A DNA stretch of 64,000 nt, from positions 7,300,275 to 7,364,274 of the forward strand of contig NC_090716.1 in NCBI RefSeq assembly GCF_040954835.1, written 5' to 3'. Below the pieces are notes generated by a model. The model did not search any database and was not told where the DNA came from. It was given only the letters and a program-made list of their open reading frames with translations. Below, one piece after another: positions 47,434-61,062 of the stretch (within the stretch, counting starts at the first letter, position 1; each line of letters opens with the position of its first letter). This DNA is from Lepisosteus oculatus. Taxonomy: Eukaryota; Chordata; Actinopteri; Semionotiformes; Lepisosteidae. A program made the position numbers and the translations under genes.

Positions 47434-49609
47434 CTAGTTTTCAAGTGCTGTAAAGTCTGTGCAAAAACCAGTGGTTCATTAATGTAAGTCATTTTTATCA
47501 ACACTGCTCTTTTCCATCTGCAAATGCCTCTCGTCGCTAGAGATACTGGCAAGCATTTAAATAAGCCATGCTGGCGAAGTTCCTTTTAACCCCTTTCCAT
47601 CTGTGATGATGTATAAACAAAGGTGCTGAGCCAGTGTTCCTCTATAAACACCAAAGTTTCACAGAGCAGTTCGGTTTCATCTTCCCTGTTGGCACAAGAG
47701 AGGTTCCAGATCCAGAGAGATCCAGAAAGCCACAGTAAAGGGCAGAATCCCTCGTGTGTTCCAGAACTTCCACAAGGGGTCCTAATGATGGTGATGCCCC
47801 TCTCGTCTGTGGTAGTGTTTGGGTCTTCTTGGGCATTGGGAGCCTTTGTCTGACTTTACCTTCTGTTAGCCCCTCTCTTGAGCACTACTGTTTGTTCCCC
47901 GCCTATGGTAGGGATTTTCGAGTACAGTAAGCAGGTTGGAAAAGGCAGATGTATAAACAGAAGTGGACTTGAATGCCAGAAAGGCAAGAAACAAGTAAAC
48001 ACTGGCCAAAATGGATGTAACAGGCTGCTTGCTTGAGGCAGAATCCACAGGGGATGATGGGCCTTACTGCTCCTGAAGCAGACTAGAACAATGACCTTTA
48101 AGCATTCTACGAGTTGCACGAAAGTGAAATGCATTCTAAATGATTTATATAATTTCTAGGGCAAAGGGCTCCTACCCCAAATGCATTCCAGGTTTTGCTT
48201 GAGTCTCTCGAACTCCATTTAGCCTTTATATTGTCTTCCAAAACACCTGAAGTAGCTGTGTTTGTTGTTACTTTATTTCAAAAGTTCTAAGGTTTGTTTG
48301 GAAAGAATTTCCTTCCATGATATTTCAGTTTATTACCACAAATCTTTCCAGTTGGGATTTTACCTCTCTCTGTACAATATATATATATATGAAAATAAAA
48401 GTCTGATGTCCTCTAATTTAAAAAATACAAATAATATATTTATGATTTATAAATAATAAATAGCATTATATTGTCTAGTTAATACAGAGAACACTCAGCC
48501 AACCGTAATTTTAAATCTAGTTGTAGGACATTATCAAGTTTAGTCACAAGTACAGTAAATTATTTATGAACTCCAGTGCTCACAGCAAACAAGCAAGAAC
48601 TACAAAAGCTGAAGCATTTTTGAAGACCAAGCAAATACCTACATACGTGAACACTGTGAGTGAACTACAAATAAACTAAGCAGAAACTAGAATCTGACCT
48701 AGACTGGACTTAAATGACCAAACAGTTTTTTAATTAAAGAAGCTAGTGTTACAGGGTATGTTTCACCAAACAGTTGAAGACCTAGTGAGAAAATGATCAT
48801 GGAAGCCCTACTGGTGTGGTCCAAGCCAGAAGCAGCTCTGGTTGGTCATGAAATCTACCAAGTTTCAATTGTATTGGTTCAGTGTTTCACAGGACACAGG
48901 TAGTTTGAGATGTGAGAGCAAAATGGCGGTCAGGTTTCCATCTTGGTATGTGCATGAATGACAGTGTATCAGATGTTAATGATATGCTTGAAAGAATGAT
49001 AAAATGGTCTCATGTTTGGAGCAAATTGGACTGTTTTTCAACAGCAGAAGTGAGTGTTATGAGTCACATATTGACAATGAAGGAAAAGAAATGGCAGTCA
49101 AGTGGCCATCTTGAGACTGGATTATGTATACAGTATATTTCACATATTTATCTTGTTGAAACTAGAATTACACTTTTAGTCTTGAGTTAATTGGCCATTA
49201 AATTTAATGACTGATCTGTCTCTGTACATTTGCCTAGCACGAATTTGCTTGGGTGCCTGGTCTTCAAACACTAGCATTTTCAAATGTGGGAAGAAGAAAA
49301 AAACCCTTACAATCACAATAAACTTCCACTACTTGGAGACCTAAAGAAAAAAAACAGCAAAGTAATGAAGTCATTTTATCAAGGCAGCAATAAAAGACAT
49401 TTTATAGCCTTTTGTTTATTACCCCTTTAAAAATGATTTGAATCAAGTCTCCAAAAGAAATTCCCAAACCTCTATGGCCAATTTAATCCCATTATTTCCT
49501 AATTAGAACTTCCAAGGGTTAAAACTATTTTGCAACACTCATGCTTTCTTCTCTCTGAAAACCTCTGTGCCCAGTGTAGTTAAGATCTTATCTGCTTTGT
49601 TATGTAAAA

Positions 49610-50160
49610 GTTCCCGCACCGCTGCAGAAACCACCCATGACTACAGCCTGAGCGCAGGGAGATCCTAGCGCTGGTGTCGGCTGGGAGGAGTACTTGAGCA
49701 TGACCCTTTTCTGCCCCCTTCCTCTCCTGTCACATGCGTGTGCTCTTAGCAAGGCTGCTGGTGCATGACCATGGTGCTGCGGGTTCACTCAGCCTCTGCT
49801 GGAGGCTGCCAGCGGCCTACCTCACTGCCAGGATTTCGCACGGTCGAAATATGGACGTTCCAAAAAGAAACCCAGGCCACAATGGAGAATCCATCCAAAT
49901 GCCTAGATATTTTACAAGGGGAATTGGGCGACCTTCACAATTAACTGGGGGCAGCCAGATGCTAGCCCTTGGACGCCACAGTAACGAGCAAGAAGACAGA
50001 CCTTCCGGCAGCAGAGAGCCGAGATTCAAACCACCTGGATTGGTGGGGAATCCTCCTTCTGCAGCAGAGGTTTGTGAAGCCAGAGCAAACAGGCAAGTTT
50101 ATTTAGTGGCTTCCTTGCTCAGTGAGCTACTGGGGAAGGTTCGTCACAAGGCCAGCCAAC
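49610..50160. other. GC-rich block of unknown origin
   Basis: Base composition rises clearly above the surrounding AT-rich DNA, and a 146-codon open frame runs across it (49734-50174). The peptide shows no domain I recognise, and there is no splice or promoter context. The 3' part (cggcagcagagagccgagat onwards) looks repeat-like. It may be a decayed mobile element or an isolated exon of an unknown gene. Confidence 0.3.
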
Positions 50161-52169
50161 TGATAAGAAACTGAATCAATAAATTCAATGTCAGAGTCAG
50201 CCCCTGTTTGCTTAATGCTTCAAGTCTCTCTTAAAGTGTCAGGATAACATCCATGGATAGGTGGGAGTCAGGGGGAGATATTTGGTCCTATGTAGGTAAT
50301 ATTACCTCCAGAAAGTAAAATTGCATTAAAGAATAACAAATGAAATCATCACAGAAGATCAGCTTAGTTGAATGGGTTCAACTCTGTACAGATATAAATG
50401 GGTTTGATGTGTACAGAGAGAATTAAAGGCCAAAGTTTAACAGAATTTTAAAAAATATATTTCCTGAGATTTATTTTAAGTCTGTCTGTGCTTTCCAGAC
50501 ACTTCTGGAACAACCGTTTTTTCCAGGCAGGATATCATTCCAAAACTGGGTGTGCTAGGAGTTACTAAAATTGTCCTTTGCCAAAGCTCATATAATAATA
50601 TGAAGTTCACCAAGAAGATTTATTGTCTGGTGAGCAGCAGCTACTGATTTTCCAGACTTTTCAAGTGGCACCCAGGTTTCTCAGCACTCTTCCTCAGATA
50701 TTTTCAAGAACCTGCAACACCACAGCTTGAGAGCCATTTCAAAGGCCGCAGGAAAGACGTGGACATAGAACTGTCCTACTTTACCAGCTTGATCCCTGGC
50801 ACCTCCCCCACCAAATAAATTTTGGTAAATGCTCTTGGAACTGATTCTTTTACTAAAAGACTCAAAATCAAGTATTTTGGCCTTCTCTTTCTGTGCTTCC
50901 TTTACTTCACAGATGCTATAGGCACTGATTGATTATTTGGATTAATTATGCAGCAGCTGTCCAGGCAAGCAAAGTGTATCCAGGGATGCCATAGAAAGAA
51001 ATTCCAAAAGCTGCCTCTTTCCTGCTCTGGGGTAGTTTGTGATATGTCTGGCAAACATGAGTGTAACTAAGACAGTAGAATTAATAATAATACAGAAATC
51101 TGCATAAAAATAAATAATGAAAACCTGTGTAAGACGTCTGCCAGGGATGAGAACATCCAAGGTGGTGAAAGATATACTGACAGAGAGACTAGAAATTACA
51201 CTCCTAACACTGGCATTCTATTTTCATACAAAAGGCAGTACATACCACATTTTGTAGAGATAATCCTACAACATTTTGATTGAAAAGGCTGTGCTGTCCA
51301 ATGGTTAAAAAGTACCAGTTTTAGCAGATCAGACTTGATACCTTAACCAATACAAAAAAAGAGATTTATAAATCCTGATGGAGCCTGTGACTGGGTAACG
51401 TTCAAATTAGACCTGTATCTGTGCTACTTTACCAATGTTTAGTGTGCTAAAAGTGAACTTTTGGATACTCTTTGAAAACAGATTACTTTTTGATCCTTGC
51501 TTCCAAAAATTCCAGGATTTTTGGCATTTTGTAATATTTTTAAAACATGAGATAATATTTTCTAATATTAGACTCCTATTATACATCCCCCACCCCACCC
51601 CCCACACTTTCTGCTTCAGCCCAGGTAGTCATTTAACAGCAGTATGATAGCTTGGAAACCAGAGAACTGAAATGATCGATGAGATTTCTAATCAGTTAGA
51701 ACTCTGTCTGGGACCACTTCCAGGACTTATAGGATCATAAACTAATACATTAAAAAAAAACATTGTTTACAGGGTTGCCCTGGGTGACTGAAGCAAGGGT
51801 TCATCTTCTTGTCAGCCTTTTTCTATCTGATAAGATTTCACAGTGCGTGTCACAGTACTTTGTCCTCATCCTCGGAAGCAGGGCTTTTAGAAGCTGCACA
51901 GGCAGACAGCCATTGAAAGGTGAGGGATAATAACATTGACCACAGCTGCCTTTCTAAACACCATTGCCAGCCCTGACCTGGAAGCCTGAAGTTCCCCCAG
52001 GCAGACACTGGAATACAGAACCGGAGAATGGGATGGGCTTGTGACTGGAAAGGGAAGATTGATTTCAGGACCTGCCGCTGCTGGATTAGAATCTTGGTTC
52101 AACTAACTACTAAGACTCTAAGCATCTAAACAGGCCAGAGAGCCTCCTTTCATTTGTAACATGTCTTGT

Positions 52170-52400
52170 GTTCTGCAGGTGGGGCAGAGAGCAGTCTGCC
52201 AGGACTCTGTTACCTCTCATCGAGAGCAGTGGCTCTGGGGATTACCCAGACACCTGCAGGCAGTGCAGTGATGGCAGTGAGAGATGTGATGCTCCTCCAG
52301 TTGGTGAGAGCTCTCCTGTCAGTCAGTCACTGTGGGATTCGCTGCACGTCAAAGGACAAATAGCACAAGGTGTGGGTGGATCAGAGGAGTCACAGAGTAC
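52170..52400. repeat. Possible SINE-like or decayed repeat block
   Basis: A GC-richer segment with gcagtgatggcagtgagaga and gatgctcctccagttggtga, in the style of dispersed fish repeats. The short open frames here look incidental. The family is not identified. Confidence 0.25.
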
Positions 52401-53129
52401 ATCGCTTCTATGAGTGCTACAGTAACATAGGCTATTCCTGATTGCATGGGTACAAAACGAAAAGTACAACAAATGTTAAACAAAATGGAAATATATATAT
52501 GTATGTATTAAAAGTGACCTACTGTCATTTAATTGATGTATGATTTGCATCAAAGCATCTTTAGTCTTCATCTGGAAAAATACCAATTTCATCTCTCAGC
52601 TATTATATGTCACATCTATTGGTATCACTTTGAACAATTAATTTTTTGTCTCGCTATCACCTGAAATTAAACTCCCGCCTACTTCTGCTTTCATTTACTG
52701 TAGGTAGCACACGTAAACACAAAAAGTCATGTAACAGGACAATTTACACATTGGGTAATGTGTTTTCCTTAAGACATTTCCAAAAATGTTTACTGTAATT
52801 GCAGTAACATTGTGCAGAGCACATTTGCCATCGGTAATTAATGAATTTCCAGAAAACATCGGGGACACGTTTTTTCACACCTCTAAGTATTCCTCGATTT
52901 AAAGTCTAACAGAACAAATCTATAATTAGATTCTGGTACAATGTGCGATGGAAGGCACTGGAAATATATAGGGTTCCTCTAAAGGTTCCCTTTTCCCCTG
53001 GAATATAAAAGGATGACTTAGTAGTAGCATGGGACATTAAAGACACTGAAGAGAAATTGTCATTGACATCCACAACTTGGGGATAGCATAAAAGAATCCA
53101 CAAAATCCAGTTCCATTATTAACAAATCT

Positions 53130-53560
53130 CAGGCTACTGCTACAGTGGCAGGCCTATCAGGAAGAGAACACCACGGGCTGTGAAACAAGTGTGTCACGAA
53201 GCAACTGGACATCTGTGGGCAACAGCTGCAGATCTCCAGCACGAACTGGCATCTTCAGGATACAAAGCAGCAAAAACCAACGTTCGATGCTGTGTGCATG
53301 AATGTGGACCGTGTTCACAGCGAGGTTGCAAGGAAGAAGACGCTTCAGAACCACTAAAAAACCCACAATCAAGCTGAGTTTGCCAAAGTACATCTGAGGA
53401 ACAGAACCATTTATTATCGTCAGATGAAACAAAGATTGATCTTTTGGGACATGCACATCAGTGTTATTTGTGGCAAAAATAAGGTGAGACTGATGCTGGG
53501 AAAACACTTATGCACATTGTAAAATATGGCAGGAAAACTATTAGCTTTTGCATCTCTACA
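53130..53560 (+). pseudogene. Tc1/mariner transposase relic
   Basis: Broken pieces of a Tc1-like transposase can be read in shifting frames. The N-terminal DNA-binding part includes TAADLQHELASSGYKAAKTN (from about 53220), then comes a VARKKTLQ-like stretch. The catalytic region begins SDETKIDLLGHAHQCYLWQK near 53420-53482 (Tc1 elements have WSDE-K-LFG here), followed by TVK-GG-like text near 53515. Stops and frameshifts prevent function. No terminal inverted repeats were recognised. Confidence 0.75.
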
Positions 53561-55671
53561 TCCTGGAGCCCTTGTAATAAGATATGAGAAATCGTGAAAC
53601 ATTTCATTCCTTCTGGCAAATAGCTCAAGCTTGCCCATACATGGGCAATACAGCTTGACATTGATAAAAAGCATAAACCAAATAAAAAAAGGGTTGGCTA
53701 ATTATAAAAACATTTTAAACATTCAAAACATTTTTTTCAACAGGACTTGTTATCAGATGGCATATTATATGGTGTTTTTGTTCCTTTGTTTTGGGTAGTG
53801 TGAATACATCTTGAGGGTACTGTGCAATATTTTTCACAAGAAAGTGAAAAGGAACGCTATTACCATTATAAAAGAAATAATGTAAAGACTTGCATTTCAC
53901 TGCGTGAGGTTTCAGAGAAGAGTAAAGTTCAGAACATCATGGTTCAGGCGACAGAACTGGAAGACTGCCCTGCAGGGAGTATTGTCAGTTCTAGGTTTCA
54001 GCCTTCAATCTGCTCCTCAATGCAGACTGAAAACCTCATTCATCAAACAATTACAGCTAGTGGCTCCTCTGGTATTTCAGTGTTACAATCATAAGATGGA
54101 CACATCTCCCCAAGGAACTCAGCCCAGAGTCCTTGCCACCTCTCATCCCCGGCTATGCTAATTCTTCGGCTTGATTTTCCACTGAACTGAAAGGCTCATC
54201 TACAAGACAGTCACCACTTTCCAATGCAGCCGGCATGCCAGAAATTGCTATTGACATTTCAATTTTACTTGATTTTTTCCCTCTTTGATGGCATAATAGG
54301 GAAAATTTACATTTGAATAAAAAAGCAAACAGGACGTGTCTGGGTGCGCATCAGGGAATGTCAGTTTTTTGTTTTCAATTACAATTCTATTTCAGTCGGG
54401 GTAATGCAATTAAAGGCTAATTGGAACAAGTGCAGATGCAAGGTTATGATCAGAAACAGTTATCTCCTTGCTCCATCTTTCATCTTACAGTACAGGATGC
54501 CAGAACATATTTTATTAAGGGCCGAAAAAAAAAAACCAACAACTGTTTTACAATTCACGGTACATGGCATTAATCCAAGGAGACAAATCGTCTCATCGCT
54601 TTTACTTTTATTCCTGAACGAAGAAAGATTTACTGCAGCTGGTTTGTTTTGTCACGGCAATCAGCATGCGGTTTGGGTACGCAGAAGAGGTCTGCCTGCC
54701 ATAGGGAGCCTTCTGGAACATTTGCATTTTAAAGAAAATCATCAAGGGCTTCACACGCTTTCCTGGTGGTACGGTGAGAAATAGCCACTTCCATGAAGCA
54801 AAACCAACAAGGACACAAGAAATGAGATTGAGAAGATCTCTGAAAAAGTGGCCTTACTCTTATATACAGATTCCCTGAGAATTCATCTTATTATTATGGT
54901 ATCGTCAAAACCCAAAGTGCTTATACGGGCTGGCTTTGAGAGCCATTTAAAGAGAAGAATATAGTTTATGAAAAAGCTTCCTGTTATTGGCCACAAAGGA
55001 GGGAAGCAGTGTTGAATCATGGATAGATGGTATTTGAGCTAACATGGCTATTCATTTATCTAGGAGCTTGATATGTTGCAAATACTCAAGAAAATTGGAA
55101 ATACCTTTCAAGTTGTGTAGCAAAACAGTGCAGCAATAGTCTTGACCGGACAGAGATAGCCAAGACGCATACAGCTCTGCATGAAGTGACCGTTGTTTTC
55201 CCTCAAAGGTGATTTTCAGAGCAAGCACTTGAGCTACAGCTCCCCTCCCTTCCTCTATTTTTTAAATGCTGTGCATGAAAGCAGGACTCAAAGGAAGTCA
55301 CAGGGTAGTACCTTTTGTCTCACATGGAGTCTTCATGTTTGTCCATTTTAATTTCATTCCCATCCAGACATCATGGGAACTGTGATCTGAGGACACACCT
55401 GAGAGAATACAAGCCAACTGCAATTAAATATATTGTTAATGCATTTAAAGGCTTCTACATGCATGATAAAACACTGTTTTATTATAATCCCAAGCCTTAT
55501 TTAAAAAAAATCATGTTCATGTTTATGAAATAATAGTCACGTATTTTCCTGCATTTTCCTTTGCATTAGCCAATTGCATTTTCCTGCACAAATGAAATGT
55601 GGTATTTTCTTCACGTATGTGCGTGAAGAGGAGTTAACAGAGGACATAAAACTGAGGATTCACACCAGAAC

Positions 55672-55790
55672 CATTCATCCATTTTCTAACCACTTCTTTC
55701 AATTCATTGTTGAGGGGCAGCTGGAGCTGATCATGGCAAGCAATGGACTCAAGGCAAGGTACATCCCGCATGGTGACACCTGTATCAATC
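55672..55790 (+). repeat. Relic of the fish-type retroposon
   Basis: Contains catccattttctaaccactt, gaggggcagctggagctgat, catggcaagcaatggactca and aggtacatccc, a decayed version of the 5' half of the family at 22225-22545. Confidence 0.5.
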
Positions 55791-58700
55791 AGAAATCTGA
55801 AACAATATTTCTAGATCTTCATAAAATTGACTGACCTCAAGGATGAGAGTACTGTCAAAGAGATCACACTAGGAGCAATTAATTGCACTTGTGCATATGA
55901 CAAATAACTGAACTGAGGTGAGGAGGGTTGTGATCATGATTAACTAGGTAGCAACAGTCATCCAGAATACTGTTTTGGATCTGATCATACTGCATCAAAT
56001 GTATAGAAAACAAGTTCTATAAGATGATTGTATGATGCATAGATTAATTACAATCGAGGCACCATGTAGCTAAATATTATACACACATTTGATAAAACGA
56101 GTTCTGCAGTAAAATATAAGATCTTTTTGTGAAATGCACCAAGCATTAAAAACAACTTTATGAAAAGTGATTACACAATTAATGTTAAACAAACTACCGA
56201 ATTTACTTGATTAGATTCATTAGAGGCTATCAGTTTACTTATGCACGCATGTTTAATTTACTGTATTTACTTTTTACATGGTTTCTTTAATGAAGTGTAA
56301 GCTGAAGAGTTCAATTTAGATCACAGACATTCTGATTTAAATGTTTATAGTACTTCCATTAAGTTAGATTGTAATGCTGTATTGGTTAATCTACATTAGT
56401 TAATCATGGAGTTAATTTTAAAGAAGGAAATGTCAAGCATCATTTTAAAGACTGTGGCAATTTTTTTGCCAACAAATTAACAAGCACAAAAAATTACATA
56501 CACCTCAGATTATTATGGAATTGACACACTGTCATAACACAAAGTCATATTTGATTTCAATGAGGATGTTTTTTTAGATGGAAAAAGTCTTGTTGCTTTT
56601 ACAAGACTCCAAGCTGGGAAAAGCTTCTGTATTGACCTGTAGTGTACATTCCGTTGGTGCCCAAGGCTCGGTTTCCATTATAGTATATTAATGCCAGTGT
56701 GAGTGTAATTAGTGGAAAGTCAATTCGCATTACTAGTTAACACTATTGAACATCTGCTTTCTTTAATAAAAGACACTGTCCAGTATAAAGCAGGAGAATC
56801 AATAAACGGGCTACATTTAAACCCCTACTGTCTGTCAGAAACCATATGGGACTTAGAAAACAAAAACCTAAGAGGGGGTGTCTTAGCTAAGTTATGAATT
56901 GGATGATAACTGCTTCTGTACCTACCTCAGTCACCCCTTAACATCGGACTCTTTGTGCTTTGTTTCAGCAGTTCAGAAGATGCTATTTACTGCAGGCTTC
57001 AGCATTAGAGCAACAGGCTTTCAGATTTGGTCTCCTTCTGCAAAAGCTCCCTATAGCAACAAAAGCTGCCAGTACCTCAGTGGCACACAACTGAAGCAAT
57101 AAAGAAATGGTTTAAAATACTATCAATCCTTTTAAACCCTACATCAACAATGCCCCACATTGTGGCAATAAATGTAGAGCTAGCAATTAAGAATAGCAGC
57201 TCCAGGTAGTTTCAGAGGTTCTTTGCAGCATAGTTAAAAAAATCAGTTTCTATTTCATTCCCCCAAAGACCCTGCTATTCAAGAGAAGACCCTGCTAACT
57301 AACACAGGTTTTGCAAGCCATCTCACTCAGTGTGCAGCTCACTCCACACAGTCACGTAACCTTTCTACTCTTTGTCACACCAGAGCTCTCTTCTGCTGGA
57401 GCAAAGATTCCTTTTACACTTAAGTTAATCAAAAGAGCAAGTAATCACATTAACAATGACTAGAAATCAAAACTATTGATCAGCATAACTAAACTTCTCA
57501 TTTTATGCCCATAAAAGCTGTGGCACATTTCTCCACCCAATCCTCATCCTCTTTTCAAAACTAGTCACCCTGCTCTCAGATTTTACTATTCTCTACATCT
57601 CTCCTGATCAAAAATGAGCTCTCTGCAGAAAGGGAAAGGAAAGGGTGATCCTTCAGTTAAAGGATTTAAAACAAATGTGCTGCATTCTTAATTGCAATTT
57701 GCACATTTTCAAAGTGAATATCCTATCCAATGCACATGGTTTCATGCATTAGTTCTGGAAAACTAAGATGTACCAAATGCGGAGTAATTTCTTACAAGAA
57801 TACATACAATAACCTCATGCCATGTGACTACACGTATGAAAGTTAATGCAACTTTCAATGTGACTCATGGATTACACCGATAAGACAAAGAAGAAAGACT
57901 GAGGGGTCTTGAATGAGCATATCAGTAAGGGGTGCTTTCTCATTGGCAGGTTGAGTTCACTTGCTGTCATAGCACTGGGTTAAGACCTCTAGGCAGACTC
58001 TTGGCTCCGAAGCCCGTACAAAGGGATTTGATTGAAAGACACCGGTGTCAGGGAAAGATGAACTCACCCTGCCTGAATAAGAAATTCACACTTGCAAGGC
58101 AGTAGCCAGACAATGTAGGGCTCTTGCCCTCATTACTCTAATTAAATAAAGCACCATTATCCCCAGCCAGAATGCGCTTAAGGTGAAAATGATCTCTGTG
58201 CATTTTTATTAACATGTAGCCTTCAACGGTATTCATCTAGCTCCCATCAGTACACACAAATATTACAATGTATGAGAATCACTGGGTTCAAATTCACTAC
58301 TTATTAAGCATGCAAGGTTTTATCTCTGCTTTCACATTGACTGAGGCTTGTGTTGAATCCTTTAGAAAATGAGAAAATCCTCTCCTCCTTTAATTAAACC
58401 CATGGAATAATTTGTAAATTTTTAAACCTGGTGCAATTTTTTTTTTGTCATTGACAAGCATGGAATGCAAAGCAATTCCTGGAATACAGTCAGATTTCCT
58501 GCTGTGTGGATACAGGTAATGATTCTCCATGTGCTCTTTGCTATTGTACAGTCATCTAAAGAGGGATTAGCAGTGAATTTAATTAGTCTGCACAAGGAAG
58601 AAAATCTGCTGTCCATTTTTCGAATGAATAATATGAAAAAAAAATCAGAAAAATGTTTTGTGCTTTAACATTAGGTAAAAGTGTCACAAGGTTAAAGTCT

Positions 58701-59380
58701 TCCGAGGGCAGTGAATAAATTAATGAGCTAGATGGGATTTCAACAGCGGCAAAAAAGAAGTCAGTAACCTTTCTCTTCTCAAAAAAAAGTCACAGCTCTT
58801 TATTTGCACATTCACAAAGACTTTAATTATATAGAAGGTCATTTAATTAAAGAAAGCTTCATACCTGTTCAGTCTGATGCTAGAAATAAATTATGGGTAA
58901 TTAAACAAATGAACCCATCAACAAATCTGCAGAAAGGAGTAGCAACAGTGTGTGGGAAGGAAAACTGCTGTGGTTAAATTAAACCCTTTAAGTGCTCGAC
59001 TGAGATAACTTTTTCAGGTTTAATCCATAGGATACATAAATGAAACCCTACTGCTTCTCCTTTGAATATTTGTTTTTGAAAATATGTTTTACCGTTGAGG
59101 TTAAAAAGCTTACTGTATATCATTTCTGATTCCAAATAAGCACAAAGCTTTGATTCAATATATGATCAGTTTTATTTAGCTTTTTTATGTACAAGCCACG
59201 TGATAACAGATAAAACCCATTACTGTTGCATTATGAATTCCTTCAGTGGCATAAACTATTTTTGCATCCGTGTTGCTCAAAGTCATTTTCACCTCGCATT
59301 TGTGATAAACCTGAAGTGAGGCATGAAAATCTCCAGAATAAGTGTAGGAACACTGTCACCTGTCAGCTGGTGTAGAAACG

Positions 59381-59545
59381 CAAGCTAGCTCAACACTAGG
59401 TTTAAGAAGTTATTCCATTTTAATGCAGCAGAACTGGTACTAGCTGATGCATAGCTCAGAGCTGTTAGCAAAATGTACTCTTAATGCTATTAGCCAGGCA
59501 GATGTTTTTGTACAATAGCTGTACACCACTAAGAAGTCATTAGAC
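59381..59545 (+). repeat. Local direct duplication, copy 1
   Basis: The segment agctagctcaacactaggtt ... tactagctgatgcatagc ... tacaatagctgtacaccact ... aagaagtcattaga recurs at 60899-61062 with small substitutions and indels. Confidence 0.75.
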
Positions 59546-60767
59546 TTTTAATAATTGTATTGTCTAATCCCTTGCAATACTGTTTCTATTTAAAACAGAA
59601 ATTAATTGTCAAAATGCATTCCCAAATATTTATTATTTGAAATACACATTTTAATAAAAAAAAACCACAAATCAGTGTTTTTCTGGTTAAACTGTACACG
59701 ATGTATAAACGAAAGATTGCTTGATTGGATGAAGTGACACAATGCCTTTTTGCATTATAATACCATGAGCAATGCAGGCTGAACACGCACTAAAAAAAGT
59801 CCTTCATAGTCTTTAGAACAAAACACTGACATGATGACGTTTGAGTTTTGTTGCAGTTGGTGCAGAAACAAAGACTTGAAGGACTTCCAACTGCGTGGTC
59901 ACCTGTCTTTGCGGTCTGAGACAATTGTGTTGATAATGAACATGTAACAGCCTCTCAACCCAGCACTGCTTCTCAAGCTTCAGGACTTTGGATCATCAAA
60001 ATACAGTAAATGTCTTGACCACCAGAAGATCAGGAAATTGCGTTAACACTTATAAAAGCAGGACTGTTATTTATTTATCCTATTATTTATTATTAGACTG
60101 TTGTTTAAACTTACACAATCCCCCCATTTCCCTAGTTCCTTAAATATTAAAAGCTGTTTGGTTTTCCTCAGTTAAATTTGTTCTGACATTGTGCTTGAAA
60201 TGACACATTCGCTCTGCTGGTCAAGACCATATCACCTGCTTAAAATATCTTCCCATCAGAGGTGGCAAGCAGTTGTCAGTTTAGCAGCTCTGAAGAAAAT
60301 GTGTCTAGCTCAGCAGCTACACTGCGTAAAATATGAGCTTTTATCTGTTACAGACCCTTTTCTTCACTGCAGTACAGAGTGTTCTTTCTCCTTGTGAAAT
60401 GAGTCCTAAACTGAGACTGAAGAGGTCATCATGTCTCTTTTGGTTTATGTCCAGCACTGTCAAATCCCAGAGGACTTGGGACTGTCATGTAATGTGCAGG
60501 AAATAAAATCTGGGAACAACAGGCTGGAAGAAAAACTGTGTTCAGAGTTTTTTTTAAAGGGTAATAAAGGATGCACTCCATATCAAGAAGACAAGTGCTG
60601 GTTTTACTTTAGTGACCTGTTTCGATACTCATGGGAAGATCAAAGTGGTGAAGAATGAATAACAGTCCTGTAAAAAGTGTGAATTCAGTATGCAATGAAT
60701 GCACAGTATGTTTAATTTGATTTCCTTTCAGTTTCAGTGTGACTTTTAGCAGGTAAAAAAAGAAAAA

Positions 60768-60783
60768 GAAATAATAATAATAA
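60768..60783. repeat. (AAT)n microsatellite
   Basis: Five AAT-type units in the gene-free region. Confidence 0.75.
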
Positions 60784-60898
60784 ATTCCAAATTAATCCAC
60801 TGTGAATTCAGCAATAATTCACAATACTACTTTCAGCTATCATAAAATGTATATTTCCTTGCTTATTTATGTTGGTTTTGTTAATGTTGCCCAGAACC

Positions 60899-61062
60899 AG
60901 AAACTAGCTCAACACTAGGTTAAAGAAGTCATTCCATTTTAATTCCATTTCCATCAGTACTAGCTGATGCATAGCCCAGAGCTGTTAGAAAAATGTACAA
61001 CACTGTTAGCCAGGCTTGTACAATAGCTGTACTCCACTAAGAAGTCGTTAGATTAGACTATT
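60899..61062 (+). repeat. Local direct duplication, copy 2
   Basis: Second copy of the 59381-59545 segment, same orientation, 1.5 kb away. It has replacements such as ttccatttccatcag for gcagcagaactgg and loss of part of the middle. Confidence 0.75.

Larger units (their letters stand above)
46701..53125. other. Gene-free region after LDH
   Basis: No exon with both splice signals and protein similarity was found on either strand. It contains the CTCF-like pair, a GC-rich block at 49610-50160, a possible SINE-like block at 52170-52400 and short AT repeats near 48380 and 52490. Two similar segments at 48921-48946 and 49088-49115 (both of the type aaatggc-gtca-g-ccatcttg) may be the ends of an unnamed element. 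Confidence 0.45.
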
